NCBI RefSeq assembly: GCF_052324685.1 | Contig: NC_135226.1 | Location: 15,022,887 to 15,086,886 of the forward strand | Origin: Brachyhypopomus gauderio | Taxonomy: Eukaryota; Chordata; Actinopteri; Gymnotiformes; Hypopomidae | Direction: 5' to 3' | Length of the DNA stretch: 64,000 nucleotides | Part shown: positions 33,322-43,617 of the stretch, one piece after another | Layout of the letters: every line of letters begins with the position of its first letter | How positions within the stretch are numbered: the stretch's first letter is position 1 | The notes under the pieces: model-generated | Seen by the model: only the letters and a program-made list of their open reading frames with translations | What the model was told of the DNA's origin: nothing | The model's database searches: none | Program-made: the position numbers and the translations under genes

Positions 33322-34421
33322 TCAGCAAACGGCATTAAAAACCTCTCCATTAAAGCAAGCATTGCATCTTTCAGGAGTACATTGATAAAGAAAAATTTCT
33401 TTGTTTACTTTTGCAAAGTTTGTACGGCGGTTATCACGACTCTCGCTGCCAAAAATCTTACTGAAAACAAAAGCTTTTCGATTTCGGCTGTTGAACATCT
33501 TGAGGGCTTTGAGAATGTTATACGGACTCTGTTCATTTAAACATGTATTTAGACAGGGGGAGTTGTAGGTGTAGAAAATGACACAGCCATTGCTGTTCTT
33601 ATTCAGGAGGTTCTGCATAGGCGAGGCTTGATTTGCTGAATTTAGCAGCCGTGACTCAGAGTGGGCGTTACTCTTTGGCAAAGCCCCAATCATTGTGTTG
33701 CTTTGATAAATGTTTCTTTCATTTAAGACCTTTTTAACATTTACTGGGTCATTGCCTTCAAGGAAGTCCTGACCTGGAATAAAACCTGCAGCACACTGAT
33801 CAGCTGGAATATTGAGGGCCACTGCATACTGAACATCAACACCAGGGCTAAACCTGTAATGAACAAAACAATGAAAGGCATGATAATTCATGTAATGACA
33901 CTGAGAAATTGATTTTAATGTTGAAGGAGCTACTGCAGAATAATGTTATCTATATTTTCTTGCTTTTGTATAATAATTTACAATGCTCCACTTATTTTGC
34001 ATTATTTATATTAGACATTGTTTCGCTTACTTGTTCTGAATGTACTTGATTATCCGAGCCAGAGTGTTCTGGTCCACATTTTGAGTTTCAGTTCCTCTAA
34101 AAACAACGCAGAGCAGGAAGCAACCTCTCAGAACTCCACCGAACACCTGCAGTGAAACCACAATAACTTCATAAGTCAAATTTCATGAACACCGGCCTAA
34201 CTGAGTGTTTGTGCTCCATGTCACTAAACATTGTACATTTGGCCAGCTTGGGGCTCTGAGGTGTTTATTAATGCTGTGCAGGTAGTAGTTCTCTCAATGA
34301 TACAGGTGTATCATACATCAGAAGAGAAGAAATGGATGAGAGCTTGTAGTAATCTAGGAACTACAACTACTTGTAGATACATATGTCCAGTAAATATTTA
34401 TAGGCAGAAATAACTTACCAT
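33322..34421 (-). CDS. Secreted AID/APOBEC-like deaminase, paralogue C (three exons)
   Basis: Exon 1 ends at ATG (34,419-34,421), exon 2 is 34,031-34,146 and exon 3 is 33,322-33,853. Predicted 216 residues, in phase throughout. The signal peptide (core CFLLCVVF), HSE, SPC-x3-C and the C-terminal Cys group are all present. It is nearly identical to paralogue B but has an uninterrupted intron 1 of about 270 bp, which shows the ancestral gene organisation. One visible difference is FLEGND in place of FLAGND. AATAAA lies at 33,233-33,238. Function is inferred from the family, as for paralogue A. Confidence 0.75.
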
Positions 34422-34553
34422 GATTTTTCGTTGGACACTGCAGAGCAAATCGGGATGAGAAAGCAGAACTGAGACTCTTTATGTCTCGGTAAGGAGTGAT
34501 GAGCAGGAGGATCTGGTGCAGATTTATACTGATCATAACCCCGCCTCCTTAAA
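34422..34553 (-). promoter_or_regulatory. TATA promoter and 5' UTR of deaminase C
   Basis: AGTATAAATC at 34,521-34,530 on the minus strand. From the donor to the upstream GGCGGGG motif the sequence matches that of gene D base for base over about 130 bp. Confidence 0.7.
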
Positions 34554-35710
34554 AAAAAAAAAGAAAAAACACTAGCCAGTCAGTGTTATTATAAATTCAG
34601 TGCCGGTTCCACTTGCAATATGTCAGCAACAAAATAATTCTCGAAACGATTATTATAGGGTGGCCTATAACATACAGTATGTACTTACCAAAATCTAAAC
34701 AGAGGACATGACTTCTACAATGCTTTCTTAGTGATTTAAGAAAGGTTTCAAGAAGTCACAACCAGCTACACTTATGTAATAAATATGTAGTAGTGTAGTA
34801 AATACTGCTAGTATGTACAGTAATAGATTAATCTTTACCCTAATGAAGTTATTAGCATAAATGTTCTTACATCTCAGAATTTGGAACGGCCAGGACACAG
34901 ACACAGTCTTAGTATTAAGATATTAAAGTGTACACGTCTTTGTGGTTCTCATTATTTGAATTCAGAAAGAATGCATTATAAGGGTGATAAAACATTAGAA
35001 AAATTCAAATTCCTGTTATAATATTAGAGCATATTTGATTGCTCCCAGCCCAAACCAAGAACCTGAAACCTAATTAAAGTGAATGTTTTAAAGTTTTGAG
35101 GTCCTTCTAAGTGGCGTAGCATGCTAAAATTTGAGTGACACCCCTTGAGATCCCCCAAGTGATGGTGTCACATGCATTGCTGTTTTCCTGTGTGGTAAAC
35201 CTGTGAAAAGCGTTCATGAAAAAGCATTTGTGTGGTGTCATTTTGTATGTACAAGAATTCATCTGCTTTCAAAAGCAGCCCTAACAGGTCAAGGCTACTG
35301 TATTTTTATTTTTTTTGACAAAGCATAAGTCTATTTATTTCATAATCCCTCACAACAAATACAATACCATTATGTCAAAGACAGAACCACCCAACCTCCC
35401 AGAAACTACCATCTACTCGATTCATGAGTTCTATTGTCATCTTCACAATAAACAGTTACACTGAACAATGAAATTACTACTCTGCATTCCTTCTTCTATG
35501 GCTACGAAAAGGGTAAATGTAAACACAAATATGAAAAATCAACAAGAAACAATAAAAGGATCAATAAGAATATAAAACATAAATTAACATATGTGTACAT
35601 GAGATTGGCTGTGTTCAGCCTGTGCAGTAAAGGACTGTTCAGATTCACTTTGTCTTGGTTCAGTCAGTCAACTTCCTGCTGTTTTGCAATAGACTTGAGC
35701 TGAAGAAGAA
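34554..35710. other. Upstream flank of gene C shared with other units
   Basis: No gene. Homologous to 9,169-10,260 and to 23,801-25,150. Confidence 0.65.
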
Positions 35711-35711
35711 A

Positions 35712-35748
<37 letters not shown>
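35712..35748. repeat. (CA)n microsatellite
   Basis: About 18 CA units at the position homologous to 10,262-10,331 and 25,151-25,182. Confidence 0.92.
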
Positions 35749-35753
<5 letters not shown>

Positions 35754-35869
35754 GCGTTTCACTGAGTGTTACTGAGTTAAAATTCCAACGATTCACTTCA
35801 TCTAAGCCATTTAATTCTGTATCTTCCATCTTAGTATTTGAGACAGGCAGGAACCAGATACTGTCAACT

Positions 35870-36172
35870 GGCAACGGGAAGAACACTAGACAGAAAGGCG
35901 GGACTGAACAAGGAACAATACTCACAAACGGTCACGAAATAACAGAGAGCACACGGTCACTAAGAGCACTAATGAACAGATAGAACAAAGCAACCGATAC
36001 CATACTAGGGGAACAAGACACAGCTGGAAACACTGACGACAAGGGTGTGGCAGACAGGGGAAACCATAGAAACAGACAAAAAGGCACGATCAATGAGCAG
36101 GGAACAACACAGACATGAGGAACAGGGACACCGGTGTGACAGCTAGGAGAGGGGGGCGTAGCCCTACGTGAC
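35870..36172 (-). mobile_element. Truncated LTR, second copy
   Basis: Copy of 25,300-25,611, ending CCTACGTGACA and directly followed by the LINE tail. It shows the empty site for the solo LTR of unit B. Confidence 0.65.
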
Positions 36173-36420
36173 ACTTTTATTTTATCTTCTTTTATCTTAA
36201 TTATTTTATCTTTTATTTTTATATTGTAATCATTATCATTTCTATTTGATTTCCTTTAAAATCTTGTTTAAATTTTTATGTATTATGGGCAACACCTTGC
36301 CAAGGTGATAGACCTCGGTTCGTAATAATCTTCTTTCTTGTCTTGTGTAAAGCACTTAGAATTGCCAGTGTGTATGAAAGGTGCTACAGAAATAAACTTG
36401 CCTTGCCTTGCATTGCCTTA
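36173..36420 (+). pseudogene. LINE 3' tail, third copy
   Basis: Matches 12,280-12,534 and 26,308-26,530 with the same hairpin and AAATAAACTTGCC tail. It continues a few bases further (GCCTTGCATTGCC) than the other copies. Confidence 0.7.
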
Positions 36421-36464
36421 AGCAAGAACCAAGCTTCCAGAAACCACCATTCTCTACTCAATAT

Positions 36465-36708
36465 TGTGACGCGGGAAGAGAAACGGCCAAAGGCGAGGGT
36501 TGTACAGAATGATTTTTATTCTCCATCAGAGAAGAGCATTCAAAATAAAGGGCAACTCAAAGAAGGGTGCACAACATAATGGGCAACAGGTGCTAGTAGT
36601 CTAGTGATGGGGACAGAAGGAGTGGTTTGGTGCTCGTTGGCGTGTTGTGAAGCAGTGTGAGCTGAGACATGCACCCTCTGGCGGCGACCCGGCCTCCCGA
36701 CCGTGACA
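36465..36708 (-). mobile_element. Complete solo LTR (244 bp)
   Basis: TGTGACGC...CCGTGACA flanked by AATAT (36,460-36,464 and 36,709-36,713). Truncated versions of the same insertion are at 12,535 and 26,531, so this copy preserves the state before the deletion shared by those two. Confidence 0.82.
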
Positions 36709-36721
36709 AATATTCAATAAT

Positions 36722-36874
36722 TACCGAGTCTTCCCAGTCTTCCCTTAAACATCTATAGTTGGTAGAAAATTCTGCTGCCAGGTTTTCAACTGGAGTGCAT
36801 AAGAGGGAGCACATTATTCCTATTCTGGCTTCCCGCCACTGGCTGCCTGTGTATTTTAGAATTCATTTTAAGAT
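36722..36874 (+). pseudogene. LINE C-terminal fragment, third copy
   Basis: Same sequence as the start of 12,690-13,250, cut off by the LTR that begins at 36,875. Confidence 0.7.
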
Positions 36875-37137
36875 TGTCACGGTGAGGCGGCCCCCTACCG
36901 GTCGCCTCCATCCACAGCGGCTGTTGTTGTTGTTGTTGTTTTGTGACGTCGTGTGCGTCCCCTGAGGGTCATTTGTTTGCCTATATATGTCTTGTCTTTG
37001 TACCAGCTGGTCATTATATCCTTAATTTTGAGATATTGCACGGGTTTTTGGTTTGCACACTTTCTATTAAACCATCCTCTTTCCCTGAGACTTGGCATGA
37101 TCGCTTCCTTTTTAGTTGCTCACCCCTGCCCGTCACA
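36875..37137 (+). mobile_element. LTR (TGTCACGGTG family), 263 bp
   Basis: Starts TGTCACGG, ends CCCGTCACA, and contains CTATATATGTCTTGTC and CTATTAAACCATCC. The flanks (AAGAT and GAATG) do not match, so the insertion has since been rearranged or joined by recombination. The sequence is the best guide to the interrupted copy at 50,133-52,989. Confidence 0.75.
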
Positions 37138-39420
37138 GAATGACCAGCCACTTTTTGGAAGCTGCCAGTCTCCTTTACTTTCTCCTTCATTCGTGGTCAT
37201 GTCTCGTGGTAAGTGTTTGTCTGCGTGGTGTTTTTGTCTTACTGTCTCCAAATTTTCACAAGCTTACTCGAAGAGTTCTGTAAATAGCATTATAGAGGCA
37301 TCGGCTCCTAGTGTAAATGTGGATGAACTAGTAGCTCTGTTTCATTCATCTTGTTCCACTATTCTTGACTCTGTTGCTCCCTTTAAAACCAGACAGATTA
37401 AATCTAAATCTCAGCCATGGTTAAATAATTCTACCCAAGCCCTTAGACGTAAATGTAGATGTGCTGAAAGGAAATAGAAAAAGGAGAAGCTGCAGGTCTC
37501 TTTGGACATTTTAAAACACTGTCTGACTGATTTTCAAAATGCTGTAAAAGCAAAAAATCACTATAGACCTAAAGTTTTGTTTAATACCTTAAATGCTGTC
37601 CTAAAGGCACCACCCATCACTCTTGTGGAATCACCCAAAATTTGTGAGGATTTCTTGCAAGTCTTCATTGATAAGATTGATAAGGGCTAATATAAGCCCC
37701 CCCCCCCCCCCCCCCCCGGAAATGATAAACCAGTAGATGTAGTAGGTTCTGCTGTTTTCAATCAGTTTGAACCTGTCTTTCTTTTGGATATTAAAGATAT
37801 GGTCTCTCAGATGAAACCCTCAACATCTCCATGTGATATTATTCCTACCCGCCTTATTAAAAAGGCTTTTGATATAATAGGGCCAGGTATTGCATTAATC
37901 CTAAATGCAAGCTTATCTTCGGGCATGGTTCCAGCCTGTTGTAAACAAGCTGTCATTCAGCCAATTTTGAAAAAACAAAACCTAAATCCAAACATCCTCA
38001 GTAATTTCCGGCCAATCTCCAAATTAAGTTTTATTTCTAAATTACTTGAAAAATCAGTATTTCAGCAAATAACATACCTATTAGAAAATGAAATCTTTGA
38101 GGAATTTCAGTCTGGTTTTAAAGCACTTCATAGTACAGAGTCTGCGTTGCTAAGGGTGACAAATGACTTATTGTTAGCAACCGATTCAGGAAATGTATGT
38201 TTCTTTTAGACCTCGGTGCTGCGTTTGATACTGTCGACCATGGCATTTTGCTTAAACGACTTGAGCTTATGGTTGGTTTTCAGGGAACCGTCCTAGATTG
38301 GTTTAGATCTTACCTGAGTAATAGGACTTTTAGGATAAATGTGGGAAATTGTTATTCATCTATCGCCAGCCTGAGATGCGGGGTTCCACAGGGTTTTATT
38401 TGGGGGCCTGCCTTTTTTTCACTGTATATTATTAGGAAACACAATATAGCATTCCATTGTTATGCCGATTACACCCAGCTTTACATGCCCTTCAAGCCTA
38501 ATGATCTCACAGCCGTAACTCGGCTAAGTGAATGCTTAAAGGAGATAAATTCATGGATGGCTATTAATTTTCTCCAACTAAATGAACAAAAATCAGAAAT
38601 GCTTTTATTTGGCCCCAGCTAAAGCTGTTGAAACAGCTTCACAAAGAGCAAATTATCTGTCACGTTGAGGACCCCGGCCCCTCCCTTCTTGGCGTGTGTA
38701 AATGTTGTCCACGTGCTTTGTCTGCGTCAGCGGAACTCCGTGGTTATGGCTATGTTGTGTGAATAATGTGTCTCACCTGTGAATCGTCTCGTAATCACAT
38801 GGGGCTAATGTGGTCTATCTATTTAATGTGCGCTCGCGCAGTGTCCTGTGCTCGTCGTTGTCTGAGTCTACACGTTAGAAAAGGGAAAGAAAAGAAAAGG
38901 GACCACATCACCCCTGTTTTAGTTTCTTTGCACTGGCTTCCTGTTTACCACAGAATTCATTTTAATATTCTTTTATTTGTTTTTAAAGCCTTACATGGGC
39001 AAGCGCCATCATATATTAAGGACCTGCTCTGTCCTTATTCTGTCCCACGGTCTCTGAGGTCCTCTGACCAACTATTGTTGACTATTCCTCATTCTCGTTT
39101 GAAGCTGAGAGGTGATCGAGCTTTTTCAGTTGCAGCTCCGAGATTATGGAATAGTCTTCCCTTCGAGGTTAGATCTGCTCCATCTCTTACAACCTTCAAG
39201 TCGAGACTTAAAACACATCTTTTTACCTTGGCCTTTTAAACCTGTATATTTATCTTACATGGTGTATTTGTATGTATTTTAAATGTTTCTATGCTATGTA
39301 TAAATGTGTTTTTCATTTGAGTTGGGCGTATATTGTACTTTTTAGCCTTTGTACAGCACTTTGGTTGACTCTGTCATATAAAATGTGCTTTATAAATAAA
39401 CTTACTTACTTCATGATGTT
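37138..39420 (+). pseudogene. Degraded L2-like LINE with LTR insertion
   Basis: Pieces of one LINE ORF in order. First comes the end of the endonuclease region (about 37,250-37,475, PWLNNSTQALRRK). A poly-C run at 37,697-37,717 follows. The RT region (37,784-38,622) contains NPNILSNFRPIS, FQSGF, LGAAFDTVDH and GVPQG, with the catalytic YADD changed to YADY. The C-terminal part (38,878-39,239) contains HITPVL, SLHWLPV and RLKTHLF. The 3' end has TAAATAAACTTACTTACTT. Stops and frameshifts separate the pieces, and an LTR fragment (38,659-38,877) replaces the segment after FGPS. Not active. Confidence 0.85.
38659..38877 (+). mobile_element. LTR fragment of the 20.4-23.6 kb element family
   Basis: Starts TGTCACGTTGAGGACCCCGG and follows the 338-bp LTR of the element in gene B up to GTCTACACGTT, then stops. 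It lies inside the degraded LINE. Confidence 0.75.
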
Positions 39421-39900
39421 TTGGATTGGCCAGTAAGGAAGTAACACTGGATTCAGCTGTTTTCTGTGCCTCTACATTATTGACAGCACGAGATAGTGTA
39501 TCTTTTCCAGGTGTGTACAGGAAGCCACTACCGAAATGCGGGAGACTCCCGCAGCTTCAGGGAGACTTGGGATGTCTGCGAGGAACACTGAGATGAGGAG
39601 AGACGAGCCTTTCCAGAGATCCATCCTGGGCCAGCCACCTCCTGCCTAACCAGATATGATGGAGGACCTACCCACCGCCCTGACAAACCAGTTTTTCCAA
39701 AAGTGTGAGATGTTTTGTCTGTTTTTTGTGTGGCATTGGCTGCTGTGTGTTTCGAAAAAAGAGACAGTTTCAGAAATTGAGTCTTAGCGGCTGCAAAAAA
39801 CTGTAAGCTGTTCATGCATCCACAAGGTATTTTACTGCCCTCTAGTGGAAAGTCCAAAACATTTAATTCCTCAAACACACACACACACACACACAGTTGA
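39421..39900. other. LINE 3' UTR-like remnant and (CA)n tract
   Basis: A segment around 39,588-39,660 resembles the 3' UTR of the L2 at 52,390-52,450 (GATGAGGAGAGAC..., CCACCTCCTGCCTAACC). A (CA)n tract lies at 39,875-39,895. No gene. Confidence 0.5.
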
Positions 39901-40011
39901 CTCACTCTGTAATGCTGCATTACGTATTTATTTAATGATCTTAAGCTTTAGGAGATCTTCATAAAGAGTGCTGTGTCTTTTTATAGCCCAATAACAAAAT
40001 TCTCATAGGTT

Positions 40012-41296
40012 TCAGCAATCATCACTAAAAATATTCCCATTGAAGCAAGCATTGCATCCTGTAGCATCACAGCGATAAAGATTAATCTTATTGTTTACTT
40101 TGGAAAATAATTGATGACGCTGTTCTCTGTTTTGTGTGTCATTGGGATAAATTCTATTGAAAACAAAAGCATGTGGACCATGATGATTTCGGAATATGTT
40201 GAGGTCATTGAGAATATTACGTGGTTTTGCAGCACATAAGCAGGTTTTGAGGCAGGGTGAGTTAAAGGTGTAGAAAACCACACAGCCGTTTTTACGCTGG
40301 TTCAGGAGGTTTTGCATAGGAGAGACACCCGTCTCTCCGGGCCTCAGCAGCCGGAATTCAGAGTGATTTTTACCCTTTGGCTTTGCCCCAATCATTGTGT
40401 TGCTTTGATAAATGTTTCTTTCTTTTAAGATCTTTGTGACATTTTCTGGGTCATTATCTGCAAGGAATTTCTGACCTAGCTTAACTTTAGTACACTGAAC
40501 AGCTGGAATATTGATGGCCACTGCATACTGAACATTCCTAGCAGGACTAAACCTGTAATGAACAAAAGAGTTTAATCGACATATTATAATTCACAAAAAA
40601 TACTATGAGAATTTTATTATTATTCTGTATAATTCATGTGGTGCCTGTTTTACATCATTTGTATTTGACAATGTTTTGCTTACTTTTCCTCAATGTAATT
40701 GATAATGTGAGACAAGGTCTTCTGGTCTACATTTTGGGTGGTCTGGTCCACATTTTGGGTATTTTGGTCCACATTTTGGATGTTATGGTCCACATTTTGA
40801 GCCTCAGTTCCAATCACGTATGAGAAGAGAACACAGAGCAGGAAGCAACCTCTCAGAACTCCGCGGAACACCTGCAGTGACACCACCATACCAAAGACAT
40901 GAAGAGCACCAGCACTGACTATAACTGCAACCCAGTGCAAACTGAGGTCATACATTACCATACTAGTAATGCTGGGTGTGCCATGGTTCTTGGGAAACCT
41001 GACATTTTCTTGAAAATGTATGCTAACAGGTCTAACATCAAAATTCAAAATTGGTTGACCCAATTTGACTGCACAGTGTTGTGGAAGAGTTCAGTTCTAA
41101 AGTATAAAGTTCTGGATATACTACAGGGTTTGATGTATTTGATAATGCTATACAGTCAGGTCACAACTTGTAGGTCTCATATATACTTCAGAGGACGCAA
41201 AAATGGATGTGATTTTGTACCAATCTAGGAACTTGTTCAACTACAGTAACATAAAGAGACAGGTGTAGATATTTTTAGATTGAAATAACTTACCAT
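40012..41296 (-). CDS. Secreted AID/APOBEC-like deaminase, diverged paralogue D
   Basis: Exon 1 ends at ATG (41,294-41,296), exon 2 is 40,684-40,871 and exon 3 is 40,012-40,552. Phases agree and give 243 residues. The signal peptide (GVLRGCFLLCVLFS) is close to that of A to C. After it, exon 2 is 72 bp longer because a 21-bp unit encoding QNVDQxT has been amplified to four copies where A to C have one. The deaminase body is clearly diverged yet keeps HSE (about 127-129), SPC-x3-C (about 164 and 168) and the C-terminal Cys group (YRC...GCNACFN). Likely zinc-dependent secreted deaminase, as for the others. AATAAA lies at 39,927-39,932. The downstream flank is unrelated to units A to C. Confidence 0.72.
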
Positions 41297-41425
41297 GATT
41301 TTTCGTTGGACACTGCAGAGCAAATCGGGATGAGAAAGCAGAACTGAGACTCTTTATGTCTCGGTAAGGAGTGATGAGCAGGAGGATCTGGTGCAGATTT
41401 ATACTGATCATAACCCCGCCCCAGA
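41297..41425 (-). promoter_or_regulatory. TATA promoter and 5' UTR of deaminase D
   Basis: AGTATAAATC at 41,396-41,405 on the minus strand. The block from the splice donor to GGCGGGGTTATGATC is identical by eye to that of gene C, although the coding exon 3 is much more diverged. Confidence 0.7.
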
Positions 41426-41619
41426 AAGAGAAGAAAGCATGTAGTGGAAAATTATGTGTGGTGTCCAACTAGTGGTGTTGAGAATAACATGACTGTGTGT
41501 GACCAATGAGAACAGCACACGAGAGACCTGTAGTGTTGAAGTGGGACTAGTACTGAGAGTAAAGAAACTGCACAATTGCACAAACAGATGGTTATGTCTA
41601 GTGATTATCTGATCTCCTG

Positions 41620-41621
<2 letters not shown>

Positions 41622-41695
<74 letters not shown>

Positions 41696-41733
41696 TGTAC
41701 ATATAGTTTATTTATATATACTATATACACATT

Positions 41734-41770
<37 letters not shown>

Positions 41771-41902
41771 GTATATATATATATATATATATACTGTATA
41801 TATAGTTTATTTATATATACTATATACACATTTATACACACACACACACATATATGTATATATATATACTGTATATATAGTTTATTTATATATACTATAT
41901 AT

Positions 41903-41999
<97 letters not shown>

Positions 42000-42012
42000 C
42001 ACACACACATAC
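41622..42012. repeat. Compound (TA)n/(CA)n microsatellite
   Basis: Three blocks of TA repeats, each separated by TATAGTTTATTTATATATACTATA and (CA)n stretches, so a larger unit is itself repeated. It lies about 220 bp upstream of the gene D TATA box. All reading frames through it are artefacts. Confidence 0.95.
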
Positions 42013-43617
42013 TTAAATAAGAAAGTGATCAAAAGTGTTGAGTTTCTCTTGAGCAGCCAAACCCAAAGATTGTTTTTCTCTCCTGTCTCCCACATACTTG
42101 CTTTCTTGTTTGCAAGAAATCCCAGTAAACTCCTTGACAGTGGTGCTTAACAATCTGGAATAGCTATTTACTGTCTCCCAATGTAGGGCCCAGTTTGACT
42201 AACTACTGACTACTGTAGTCATTATGCTACCATGTGGGCAGCCAATCATAACGTGCACGCATTTTGATTTGCTTTGCACATGCTGCTGTTTTGTTGTGTC
42301 TTGTTTCTGATGATGTATGACTTTCCACAGCCCAGATCTAACACTGACAATGAAACAAGGCACTGAAGTTGAAGCCACAACGATGAGGCAACAGACGCAG
42401 GTGATAAAAAAGAAAACACTTTGTTAGAGAGAAAAACTTTGTTTATACAACAATGTGTCTCTGACTCTCATGCTGATATCTTTCACAAACCATTCACACA
42501 AACCTATCACACACACACGCACGCCTTTTTCTCTTCCTTGATGCCCTGATCCCCACCCCCACCAACTCTGGTGTGCTGCTATGATTATTAATATTCTCAT
42601 TTGTATGTATATGAATAACTACATCAACAACAATCAGCTATTCAGCTATCAAAAAATATCTTCAGAATTCCGACTCACACAAAACCAGGCATGACTATGG
42701 CAAAATGAACTAAAAAACAATTAAACCACCAACACCAGCCATGTAATGTGTTTACACACGTGAACAAGGAGAGAGAAAAGAGTGAACAGGGAAACAGCTA
42801 GGTGAATAACATGTGACATGTGTACATGCAGGTGTGTCTGAGTCAATGTGTGTGTGACAGTGAGGATGTGTGTGTGAGGTTGATTAAATGGCAGGTATAT
42901 TTATGAATATTTATGGAGAGAGGGCTTTATTAAAAGGGCCCCAGTCTAAAACATTGAGTGATGTTGGATATGTTCTATAAAAGTGAGTCCCACTGCATCA
43001 TGGTCTTTTTCCTAAGCTGTAAGTTCAGTACACTTTTCCTCTGTGATAGTGATGGGAATATGTGCAATGCAAAATAAACCCAACCCTAAAAGAAAAATAA
43101 TGAATGCAAGCACAAAAGATGCGGAAAACTCAACTCAACGTAAAAAGAAACAAAAGATGCCAGGGGAAGTAACCGGCTGGCTGGCAAACGCTGCTATGAA
43201 CAGAAAACCCTTCCCAAAACAAAAGCAGAACTGGACAGGTAGATAACAACGTGAGAGAGACCAGGAAGTGGTGCAGGAGGTAAGTACTCGAATAAGTAAA
43301 AGATGAGAGTGAGAGAGAATGGTGACGAGTCACCAGCAATGCAACACAAGACCAACAAGGAGAAAACTGGCTGAGCAACAATCAGCATGGAGACCAAACG
43401 ATTCAGCAGTGAACTGCCACAACTCTCTCCCTAAAGTAGGGAGGGAGACAGCTGCGGCAGATCACTGCTGATTGCGAGGACTCTGTCTGAAACTGGCTCA
43501 TGAGCTCTTCTCTGTGGCAGCCAGAGGAACCGCACTGGAGCCAGCCCTGACACAAATCCAGGAGAAGAGAAGAACAGAGGGTTTGGAGTTTGGGGGAGAA
43601 CTTTTAAGACTGCCTAT
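42013..43617. other. Intergenic, no gene recognised
   Basis: No domain or splice-supported exon. A TATAAAAG near 42,976 is followed about 40 bp later by a CTGTAAGT donor-like site. This could be a chance promoter and first exon, too weak to call. Confidence 0.45.

Noticed and set aside
41576..42016. Open frames of Tyr-Ile and Thr-His repeats
   Set aside because: They are translations of TA and CA microsatellites.
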